A stretch of 14,157 nt of DNA from Prolixibacteraceae bacterium (GTDB lineage Bacteria > Bacteroidota > Bacteroidia > Bacteroidales > Prolixibacteraceae), in contig JALNYZ010000059.1 of NCBI GenBank assembly GCA_023229575.1, positions 1 to 14,157 of the forward strand. Direction: 5' to 3'. The notes below the pieces were generated by a model. It was not told the origin of the DNA. It worked only from the letters and a program-made list of their open reading frames with translations, and ran no database searches. Position 1 is the stretch's first letter, and each line of letters begins with the position of its first letter. A program made the translations under genes and the position numbers. Of the stretch, positions 1 to 6,335 are shown piece by piece.

Positions 1-54
1 TTCCAACGAAGAGCAAAGCTCAACCCTCTGAGAATCCCATAAATGGAAAATCGA

Positions 55-228
55 TCAAATTAAGATTTCATCTGTGACATTCTCGCCAGGTTGAGGTACT
101 TTTGGGTGCCGTAACGAGGAAAACAGGTCAAAGTCATTGCCGTTTAAGGGCTGACCTTCAAAGATATCAGTGATAGCCTTGACTGCTTCTATTTGGAATT
201 CCTGTTTGCTATCGAAATGGAGCTTCAT
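55..228 (-). pseudogene. Truncated type III restriction subunit (Res) N-terminus
   Basis: An ATG at 228-226 opens a 57-codon frame that ends at TGA 57-55. The first ~34 residues (begins MKLHFDSKQEFQIEAV, then DIFEGQPLNGNDF) match my recollection of the N-terminus of type III restriction endonuclease Res subunits in Bacteroidetes, the ATP-dependent helicase/nuclease partner of Mod. The start is well supported: it overlaps the stop of the TOPRIM gene in an ATGA and sits in the operon of a type III mod. After about residue 34 (left of base 126) the sequence stops looking like Res and soon terminates. Full Res proteins are many hundreds of residues long. The break could be an insertion sequence, a deletion or a frameshift; a second frame stays open from about base 59 to the window edge. 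The downstream sequence is outside the window, so the cause cannot be decided. Res identity of the first part is fairly sure; loss of function is inferred. Confidence 0.6.
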
Positions 229-896
229 GTCAAATAATTTAATCTCCTATATGCCTCACGAATGGCATCCTTAAATTTTAGGTAGGATGGAAGCGTATCA
301 AGTTTTTCTATTGTTAATTTTTGTCCGATGGGCAAATAAAGCTCTTTAATCGTCAAATCTTTTCTTTTTCTTTTAGTCAATTCTTCTCTCGCAATCCGAA
401 TTGCTTCTTCAATTAAAATCTTAGGATTTGCAATTTCTTCTGGTAGTCGGTTAATGTTTAAATCATTATCCGATTTATTAGTACCAATTTCAATTTTTAA
501 TAATTCCTTGTCTGCTAACATCCAGGCTTCTATCATCTGCACTGGAATAATTGCAGTGATTACCTTACAATATTCACCTTCATCTTTTTTATCAATTTCA
601 GTTATTGCAGGAATTATCTTGTTTTGGATAGTTTTTAAATCATTAATGTCATCAGCGTCTGAATGGACACACAATATCATTATTCCAAATTCTTCAACTC
701 CTTTTTTTGAAGATGTTAATACTTGATCAACAAACCCCAACCCCGTTTTATCGATAGAAATGTAGCTTACATAAGTTTCAACATCTCCATTACATTCATA
801 ACCTATTTCATCAAAAGTTTTTTTTACAATGCTTTCTAAAAATCGATTATCAGTAGTTCCCTCAGTCATCAGACCAACAAATATTTGCCTTGTCAT
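225..896 (-). CDS. DUF4276-like TOPRIM-fold protein, probable nuclease partner of the adjacent ATPase
   Basis: 223 residues, cytoplasmic, with no signal peptide or membrane segment. The layout fits the DUF4276 family, which is TOPRIM-related: an early glutamate in TEGTTD (E12), then a hydrophobic strand ending in HSDADD (D80, D82, D83), giving the E...DxD metal-binding pattern of TOPRIM nucleases. A later conserved-looking PVQMIEAWMLAD segment (residues 118-129, with E123 and W125) is typical of this family. The ATG at 896-894 overlaps the ATPase stop (ATGA, 893-896), and its own TGA overlaps the res start (225-228), so both junctions suggest translational coupling. By analogy with OLD/GajA proteins, where ATPase and TOPRIM are fused, and with split ATPase/TOPRIM pairs such as AriA/AriB, it is probably the effector nuclease of a two-gene module. 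This role is inferred from family and context. The gene is AT-rich compared with ARH and RND genes and carries an 8-base homopolymer at 818-825. Confidence 0.75.
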   Translation of the reverse strand: MTRQIFVGLMTEGTTDNRFLESIVKKTFDEIGYECNGDVETYVSYISIDKTGLGFVDQVLTSSKKGVEEFGIMILCVHSDADDINDLKTIQNKIIPAITEIDKKDEGEYCKVITAIIPVQMIEAWMLADKELLKIEIGTNKSDNDLNINRLPEEIANPKILIEEAIRIAREELTKRKRKDLTIKELYLPIGQKLTIEKLDTLPSYLKFKDAIREAYRRLNYLT

Positions 897-2308
897 TTTG
901 ATTCAAAAGTTTTGATCGTATTTTCAAAATCAACTGTCTGCAAATATTCTTTAATAGTGGTAAGAGTAAGTTTTCGATCTTGCTCAGAAAATATAATAGA
1001 GGTTTGCTGTTCTAAATCAATAGGGACTGGTGTTATCTTAGTTACGTTCATTTTGATTTTTTCCCCAGCAATTTCCGAAATTCGAGTTCTCATTTGAGAA
1101 AAATGAACCGTAACATTTATATCGTCTTTCCATTTAATCATTTCATTCACTAATACTGGTGAATGTGTATTTACAATAGCCTGACGTAAAGGCATATCTG
1201 TATTGATAAAGTCCGTCGTTAAATCTTTGAGCATTCTGGACATAGTTGCAATTCTGAAAGGATGAATTCCATTCTCAGGTTCTTCAAAACAAAGCAAACC
1301 TGTATGCTTTTCATCATATTCAATTATGCATAATGCTAATAATCGTAATGTTCCTTCGGATAACACTCTTGAAGTGAATTCTTTACCATCCTCGCCTTTA
1401 AGGGATATTAGATATTGTTTATTTTCTTTATCGTCAATAACACTAACTTCAGTAAAATTGGGAAGAAAACTATTTAGTTTGCGGGATATTTCTATCAAAT
1501 TATAACTGTCTTGTTGTTGAATTCGATAAAGTGCAGCAGCTAGATTTTGACCGCTAGAACCAATAGTATCTTCTCCAGTTTTTTTACTTGTCGGTTGTCT
1601 TAAATCCTCTGGATTAAGCTGAAGAAATTTCCAACTTTTCATTTCTTCTTTCGCAGCCAAAATATGCCTAAAATCAATAGAATCGAAACTGCTTAATACT
1701 GTTTTTGATGCATTAATGAGTGGAAAATTTCTTTTGTTTCCTCCTTGAACGCCATCTTGTGGCACAACTACAGTTGGGAAACCACTTCGCTCTTCAGTGA
1801 AGATATATGGAATTGCTCGCCGACCTCCTTTGAGAATCTTTGGTCTCCAGTATTCTAATTTTTCTTTAGGAATTAACTTAATCCAACCATCATCATTGTG
1901 TTTAAGGTTCTCTAAATGTTCATAAATAACTGCTAAATCTTCAATGCCTGATTCATTTTTAAATCTTTTGATTTTTAACTCATAACGTAAACGAGTGTAT
2001 TTTAAATCAGCAACTCCACCCCAGGCATCTTTAACTTTTTTATTAACAAGCATCTCAATGGTAAACTCCATTTCAGAAGCATAGTTATCCTCATCATATT
2101 GAGTAAATAATTCAATCATTTCACCTCTTTGCTCTTTAAAAGCATTTTGAAGTTTGTCAGTTTCAGCTAATTTAGAAATCAACATTAATGCGTCAAACAA
2201 ATTGCTTTTCCCTGAAGCATTGGTTCCCGCAATAATGGTGAGTGGCGAAAACTCCATCTCAAAATTTTGAAATGACTTGAATCCATTTATTTTAATGTAG
2301 GTTATCAT
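893..2308 (-). CDS. OLD/RecF-like AAA family ATPase (AAA_21 / COG4637 type)
   Basis: 471 residues, soluble. The start MITYIKINGFKSF is the typical first strand of SMC/RecF/OLD-like ATPases, which supports the ATG at 2308. Visible motifs, in order: Walker A GTNASGKS (about 28-35), ABC-type signature LSEGTLRLLAL (316 onward), Walker B LLCFEEPENGIHP (about 338-350, catalytic E following the acidic strand), and an H-loop NTHSPVLVNE (380 onward). The middle (about 90-290) is the variable coiled/insert region of this family. There is no C-terminal TOPRIM domain; that part is encoded by the next gene, whose start overlaps this stop by 4 bases. It begins 11 bases after mod, inside a type III R-M operon. 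The pairing suggests an ATP-controlled sensor driving a nuclease, as in split OLD-like defence systems. The family is secure; anti-phage function is inferred. It is AT-rich (22 G+C in the 60 bases of 1021-1080). Confidence 0.85.
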   Translation of the reverse strand: MITYIKINGFKSFQNFEMEFSPLTIIAGTNASGKSNLFDALMLISKLAETDKLQNAFKEQRGEMIELFTQYDEDNYASEMEFTIEMLVNKKVKDAWGGVADLKYTRLRYELKIKRFKNESGIEDLAVIYEHLENLKHNDDGWIKLIPKEKLEYWRPKILKGGRRAIPYIFTEERSGFPTVVVPQDGVQGGNKRNFPLINASKTVLSSFDSIDFRHILAAKEEMKSWKFLQLNPEDLRQPTSKKTGEDTIGSSGQNLAAALYRIQQQDSYNLIEISRKLNSFLPNFTEVSVIDDKENKQYLISLKGEDGKEFTSRVLSEGTLRLLALCIIEYDEKHTGLLCFEEPENGIHPFRIATMSRMLKDLTTDFINTDMPLRQAIVNTHSPVLVNEMIKWKDDINVTVHFSQMRTRISEIAGEKIKMNVTKITPVPIDLEQQTSIIFSEQDRKLTLTTIKEYLQTVDFENTIKTFESK

Positions 2309-2319
2309 ATTATGCTGAT

Positions 2320-4242
2320 TTAAATCGTTTTAAAATCTACCCCCGCATCCTTCATCTGCAATACCGCATTGGTCTTCAGTTGGTCGTTGTCTGCAAAAAG
2401 CCGATCGAGGGTGATTACCTTTTTCGGTTTGGCTGAAATAATTGTTTCAATTAGTTGCTGGTTAACTTCCTCCAAAGCGATGACAAGTTCCCCTTCATTG
2501 ATCGAATAATAGCTGCCTTTTGCTTCTACTTTATCCGTGAGTAAATAACCTGCTTTGAGGATTAACTCGTAAAGCATGTTTTCCTTTTCGCTGCCTTCCC
2601 GAACCGGATCTGTAAACATTTCGAGTTGCTGTTCCAGATTCTCTTCCGTGATTTCGCTGCCACGCCATATTTTGAAATTGGAAGGGGAGAGTTTGAAAAC
2701 TTTGAACCCCTTGTCTGCATTTGGATTAGCCGGATTTATTTGATTTACTGGATTTTCAACAGGCGTAAAGAGTTTCTGTTGCGCCTCATGTCCTTCAATC
2801 ACGGGAATCTTTGAATCGGGTAAATCCTGGTTCAGACGTTGGATGACCCGGCGGATACGCTCTTTAGAGATATCCGCGATGGTTTTGTATCCTGATATGA
2901 AGGCTTCGCTGCTCTCATCGCAAGGCTCTGGTAGTTGTACTAAAATAAATTTGCGGTTGCCACCAACTTCTTTGTTAATTTCTAAAACGGCTTGAGCGGT
3001 TGTACCTGAACCGCAAAAAAAATCAAGTATAATATCGTTATTTTGATCGGCTCCTTGCTCAATTAGAATTTTTAATAAGTCCTTAGGTTTAGGAAAATCA
3101 AAAAATTCTTTATCGTCGAATATTGTTCTAAGTTCTCTCGTTCCTTGAGTATTAAATACAGTATCAAGAATTGTAGAGAATCCTGTATAGTCACTTTCTA
3201 AATCCATTTGAAATTTTTTTCTACGAGGTCTACCTTCTAGCTTTGAGGGAAATATGATTTCGTCTTTTTTTATAAATTCATTCATTCTTCTGGGCTCATA
3301 TCTCCAGCCAGTTGGAGGACACTTGTAGGTTATACCAGTCTTTGGGTTTTCTAAATCATAATGCAGATTTGGTCTTTGATCTATTGTCGCTAAACCAGTC
3401 ATATCAGCACTCATCCAATTACCTTTTGGATCGTTATCAGGATTTGAATATTTTTCTAAATCTTTTTCAGCACCGCGAATTAACCCTTTATCCGATTTGC
3501 GAAAACATAAGATGTATTCATGATCAACAGAAGCACCATTTTTTGATCTGCTATCAACATTTTGTCTTCGTTTCCAAATAAAACAAGCTATAAAATTCTC
3601 TTCTCCCAAAATCTCATTCATCAACAACCTCAGATTATGCACTTCGTTGTCATCAATATGAACGAAAATAACCCCATCATCCCGCAGTAAATTTTTTGCC
3701 AGGAACATGCGGGGGTACATCATACTAAGCCAGTTGGAGTGGTAATGGCCACTATCCCTGCTGTTCTTGCGGAAGAAGCCCTCTTTCATTAAAAAGCCCT
3801 CTTCGTCCTTTTCGCCAATGCGTTTTAAGTATTCCTCTTTGTTTTCCTTGAAGCTGTCGGGATAGATAAAGCTGTCGTTACCGGTATTGTACGGTGGGTC
3901 AATGATGATGCACTTGATTTTGTTGTAATAGGCTTTTTGTAAAACTTTTAGCACTTCGAGATTTTCACCCTCAATGAAGACATTCTCAGTGGTTTCAAAA
4001 TTGATGGATTCTTCCGGAACAGGTTTTAGGGTAGCGGTGGTGGATTGTTGCAGCACTTTGAACGCTTCCGCTTTTCCGGCCCAATTCAACACATAGCGTT
4101 CGTTTTGGAACACAAAGTTCTCTTTTCCAAGCGTTGCCTGAAGTTTTTCCCAATCAATTTTGCCCTCGGTAAGGGTTTCGGGGAAGAGGTGTTTCAGTTT
4201 TTCCAACTGATCGAGTTGAATATTTAATGATAATCCTTCCAT
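2320..4242 (-). CDS. mod: Type III restriction-modification methyltransferase subunit (Mod), adenine-specific
   Basis: 640 residues, in the size range of type III Mod proteins. Methyltransferase motif IV DPPYNTG (about 115-121) comes before the SAM-binding motif I DFFCGSGTT (about 407-415), the order of beta-class N6-adenine methyltransferases such as EcoP1I/EcoP15I Mod. The long segment between (about 215-405) is the target-recognition region. The C-terminal third (about 440-640) fits the Mod dimerisation/Res-contact region. The ATG at 4242 follows the ARH gene by 47 bases with no obvious ribosome-binding site, as usual in Bacteroidetes. The coding DNA is mosaic: the ends are near 50% GC (30 of 60 bases at 2341-2400, 32 of 60 at 4021-4080) while the middle is very AT-rich (14 of 60 at 3061-3120). 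It would modify a short asymmetric site and form the specificity part of a Mod-Res complex, but the linked res looks truncated. Enzyme class is confident; the recognition site is unknown. Confidence 0.93.
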   Translation of the reverse strand: MEGLSLNIQLDQLEKLKHLFPETLTEGKIDWEKLQATLGKENFVFQNERYVLNWAGKAEAFKVLQQSTTATLKPVPEESINFETTENVFIEGENLEVLKVLQKAYYNKIKCIIIDPPYNTGNDSFIYPDSFKENKEEYLKRIGEKDEEGFLMKEGFFRKNSRDSGHYHSNWLSMMYPRMFLAKNLLRDDGVIFVHIDDNEVHNLRLLMNEILGEENFIACFIWKRRQNVDSRSKNGASVDHEYILCFRKSDKGLIRGAEKDLEKYSNPDNDPKGNWMSADMTGLATIDQRPNLHYDLENPKTGITYKCPPTGWRYEPRRMNEFIKKDEIIFPSKLEGRPRRKKFQMDLESDYTGFSTILDTVFNTQGTRELRTIFDDKEFFDFPKPKDLLKILIEQGADQNNDIILDFFCGSGTTAQAVLEINKEVGGNRKFILVQLPEPCDESSEAFISGYKTIADISKERIRRVIQRLNQDLPDSKIPVIEGHEAQQKLFTPVENPVNQINPANPNADKGFKVFKLSPSNFKIWRGSEITEENLEQQLEMFTDPVREGSEKENMLYELILKAGYLLTDKVEAKGSYYSINEGELVIALEEVNQQLIETIISAKPKKVITLDRLFADNDQLKTNAVLQMKDAGVDFKTI

Positions 4243-4289
4243 TCTGTAAAGTTCAAAATATTTTCGTCATAATCCATCCTGCTTCTTTG

Positions 4290-5390
4290 TTAAAATCCTG
4301 GATATTTTTCCCACCACCCGTCATCCATGTCGTAAGTATTGCCTTTGACTTTTTGGTGCAGGTCTTCTCCGATTTGGCCAACGATTTCATGGTGCCTGAG
4401 GTTATCGATCCATTTTTTTGGCAGACTCTCCAATCCGTTGATTAGCCCAAGGATATTACCGGTTATTGATCCGGTACTGTCGCTGTCGCCACTGTGGTTG
4501 ACGGAAAACAGGACCCCTTTTTCAAAATCTTTTTCAAACAGCAGACTGGCAAAGATGGAGATGGAAAGCGTCTCTTCAGCAATCCACCCCTGGCCTAGTT
4601 TTTCGATGGTTTCCGGTTCTGTTGCCAATTTACCTGCCCTTGTTCTTTTATGCAAGTCGATGGCTGCTTCAACAGCTTGTAGGGTCTCCTGGTGATGGCT
4701 GTGTTTTTTCAGGATTACCGTTGAATTGACTATCGCTTTGTTAAGTGTTATTCCACTTGCTAAACAGGATATCAGTGCGGCGAAAAACCCGGCGCTAAGT
4801 ATCCCGGTAGGATGACCATGGGTTAGGGCGGCCAGTTCGCAGCCAATTTGAAATGATTTTTCAGCTTCGCCATCGAACATTAATCCAACCGGAGCCATTC
4901 TCATGATGGTTCCGCACCCTTTGCTGTTGTTGATTGGTTGGTCAATTGTCCCGGCGATTCCACTGCTCAAAGCTATGATGCAGGTATTACCGGGAGCTCG
5001 CTTTTTAAAGAGGGCTTTTTGCTGGATCAGCCATCCTTTTTCAACATCGATGTCGTATAGGGGCTTGCTTGAATTGATGCCTATATTCTGCATGTGAAGC
5101 CAGCGAAGGTAAGATTGGTGCGCAATGATGTTTAAGGCGCCGCCAATGCTTTTGATCATGGCCCGATGACAGGCCCGAAGCAGCGCTTCAGCGGTAATCA
5201 GGGTCATTTGCGTGTCGTCCGTGAATTCTCCGGTATGGTCCCCAAATTCGACATAATCGGAAATCCCTTTTGGACCGTATTTCAGGCGGATCCGGGCTAA
5301 ATTGAGAAATTCGACGGGTGCGCCCAAAGCATCGCCAACGGCCCCTCCAAGAAGGCAACCGATGTAATTTTCTTTTGAAACATTGGCCAT
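4290..5390 (-). CDS. ADP-ribosylglycohydrolase family protein (DraG/ARH-like)
   Basis: 366 residues, soluble, all-alpha ARH family. Metal-ligand motifs are intact: GDALGAPVEF near the N-terminus (about 19-28), EFTDDTQM (about 55-62; T57, D58, D59 expected to bind one metal), and HSGDSDSTGS near the C-terminus (about 299-308; D302, D304, T306). RAPGNTC (132-138), an MRMAPVGLMF segment (164-173), THGHP (191-195) and the tail WWEKYPGF are characteristic of bacterial ARH proteins. DraG-type enzymes remove ADP-ribose from proteins; other relatives act on ADP-ribosylated nucleic acids or small ADP-ribosyl compounds, so the substrate cannot be named. There is no nitrogenase regulation context. It stands 47 bases before mod on the same strand and 73 bases after the permease, so it may be the first gene of the R-M operon or an independent neighbour. 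No ADP-ribosyltransferase is visible in the window. Confidence 0.9.
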   Translation of the reverse strand: MANVSKENYIGCLLGGAVGDALGAPVEFLNLARIRLKYGPKGISDYVEFGDHTGEFTDDTQMTLITAEALLRACHRAMIKSIGGALNIIAHQSYLRWLHMQNIGINSSKPLYDIDVEKGWLIQQKALFKKRAPGNTCIIALSSGIAGTIDQPINNSKGCGTIMRMAPVGLMFDGEAEKSFQIGCELAALTHGHPTGILSAGFFAALISCLASGITLNKAIVNSTVILKKHSHHQETLQAVEAAIDLHKRTRAGKLATEPETIEKLGQGWIAEETLSISIFASLLFEKDFEKGVLFSVNHSGDSDSTGSITGNILGLINGLESLPKKWIDNLRHHEIVGQIGEDLHQKVKGNTYDMDDGWWEKYPGF

Positions 5391-5417
5391 TTATAGGGTA
5401 GGTTGAATGTGATAACC

Positions 5418-5449
5418 GGATTAAATCTAATGATTTTTTTGATTAATCC
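5418..5449. promoter_or_regulatory. Imperfect inverted repeat between permease and ADP-ribosylglycohydrolase
   Basis: GGATTAAATC (5418-5427) and GATTAATCC (5441-5449) are complementary except for one bulged base, separated by a 13-base AT-rich spacer, within the 73-base gap 5391-5463. It could form a weak stem or serve as an operator for the ARH-mod operon. It is not followed by a T-run in the transcribed direction, so it is not a clear intrinsic terminator. I see no good Bacteroidetes-type promoter (TTTG then TAnnTTTG) here. Confidence 0.25.
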
Positions 5450-5463
5450 CCAGCTTTTTCACA

Positions 5464-6195
5464 TCACTTCAAAAACTTCTCCCTCTTTTGCAGATTGGTA
5501 AGGCCTCCGAGGAGAAATACCACGCTGCCAATGCTCAAAAACATGCGGTTCTTCTGGGAAATCTGCGCCCATACCATCTCGTTCATCCTATTGGGAATAT
5601 CGTAGGGATTGTGAAAGACATTCCATTGCGTTTTTCCCAATACATCGCCCATCATCAACAGAAAGACGCCGATAATAATCATCACGACTGCCGTTCCGTT
5701 CCCGTTTTTTACCATTGTGGATACCAGAAAGGCAAGACAACCCAGGAACAGGATCGGAAACATCAGCTGAAACGACATGTTGAAGACCGGGTAGGGTATC
5801 AGTCCGAAATAGCCGATCCAGCAGAAAAGATAAATGATGGCCCAAGTAAGCAGGAAGATCATGAAAAGCCTTATCAGCCATACTTTATAGCGGTAATCGG
5901 GAATTCCGAAAAGGATCTCCAGGATCCTTGAGTCTGCATCGTTCTGGATACCGAAAACGGTGGGGTAGAAGACCAGCAATATCCCCGGGAAGAAAAGTAT
6001 GCCGTAAACATCGGATGAATTAAATCCGGGATGGTTAAATACCAGTTGGATGGAGAGTAAAATATAAAAAACCAATGAGGCAAGCACAAACCAGAAAAAA
6101 CGACCGGCAAAAATGATCTTCAGGTTGTACCGGGCCATTTTCAGCACCAAATCAGTTCTATTCTTCAGTTTACTTTTCCAGATTGCGTTATCCAT
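5464..6195 (-). CDS. ABC-2 type transporter permease, six-helix
   Basis: 243 residues, inner-membrane protein with about six hydrophobic segments (roughly 32-52, 63-82, 106-128, 139-160, 168-184, 218-234). Between helices 2 and 3 the cytoplasmic segment DADSRILEILFGIPDYRY matches the usual ABC-2 coupling-helix pattern (acidic, then LExL, then P near the end), where the permease contacts its ATPase. The N-terminal ~30 residues are basic and amphipathic, as in this superfamily. No separate ABC ATPase gene lies next to it. The nearest nucleotide-binding domain is the C-terminal part of the RND-ABC fusion directly upstream, so the two probably assemble together. The ATG at 6195 is preceded by a 136-base gap holding heptamer repeats and a long inverted repeat. 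The exported substrate is unknown. Confidence 0.8.
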   Translation of the reverse strand: MDNAIWKSKLKNRTDLVLKMARYNLKIIFAGRFFWFVLASLVFYILLSIQLVFNHPGFNSSDVYGILFFPGILLVFYPTVFGIQNDADSRILEILFGIPDYRYKVWLIRLFMIFLLTWAIIYLFCWIGYFGLIPYPVFNMSFQLMFPILFLGCLAFLVSTMVKNGNGTAVVMIIIGVFLLMMGDVLGKTQWNVFHNPYDIPNRMNEMVWAQISQKNRMFLSIGSVVFLLGGLTNLQKREKFLK

Positions 6196-6235
6196 GGGTA
6201 TTCAAATGTCTTATATTGTTCATTTAATCATTTAG

Positions 6236-6335
6236 TTATAAGTTATGAGTGATGAGTTATAACGCACCCAATCAAGATCACGCCTAAACTCATAACTCAT
6301 AACTCATAACTCATAACTCATAACTCATAACTCAT
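6236..6335. repeat. Long imperfect inverted repeat between the RND-ABC fusion and the permease
   Basis: The left arm (6236-6260, containing AGTTATGAGTGATGAGTT) is the reverse complement of the heptamer array on the right (from 6287) with one mismatch over 18 bases, leaving a loop of about 26 bases (6261-6286). In RNA it would make a long AU-rich hairpin directly after the fusion stop codon and before the permease start. It lacks a following U-run, so it is not a textbook terminator; it may stabilise the upstream message or set the ratio of the two proteins. That role is inferred. Confidence 0.6.
6287..6335. repeat. Seven perfect tandem copies of a heptanucleotide (AACTCAT)
   Basis: Seven exact, uninterrupted 7-base units (49 bases), reading ATGAGTT on the coding strand. 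The TGA stop of the RND-ABC fusion (6334-6332) lies in the first unit met by the ribosome, so copy-number change would not alter that protein. Because 7 is not a multiple of 3, every frame meets ATG and TGA triplets through the array. Heptanucleotide short tandem repeats of this kind are known in heterocystous cyanobacteria (STRR sequences); the resemblance is only in form. Slippage could change hairpin length. Confidence 0.9.

Noticed and set aside
225..2308. Naming the ATPase/TOPRIM pair as Gabija, PARIS or classical OLD
   Set aside because: In Gabija and OLD the TOPRIM domain is fused to the ATPase. PARIS AriB belongs to a different TOPRIM family (DUF4435). The GajB-type helicase is also absent.
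4290..5390. DraG acting on nitrogenase
   Set aside because: No nif or draT gene is near, and the ARH family is broad. Only the family-level call is supported.
5488..5931. 147-codon open frame on the plus strand
   Set aside because: It lies wholly antisense to the permease, is rich in His/Gln/Lys and resembles no protein family. It is a shadow of the coding strand.
6287..6335. Repeat array as a CRISPR
   Set aside because: Units are 7 bases long with no spacers, so it is a simple tandem repeat.
6236..6335. Inverted repeat as an intrinsic terminator
   Set aside because: The stem is AU-rich and no U-run follows it in the transcribed direction. Only a structural element is claimed.
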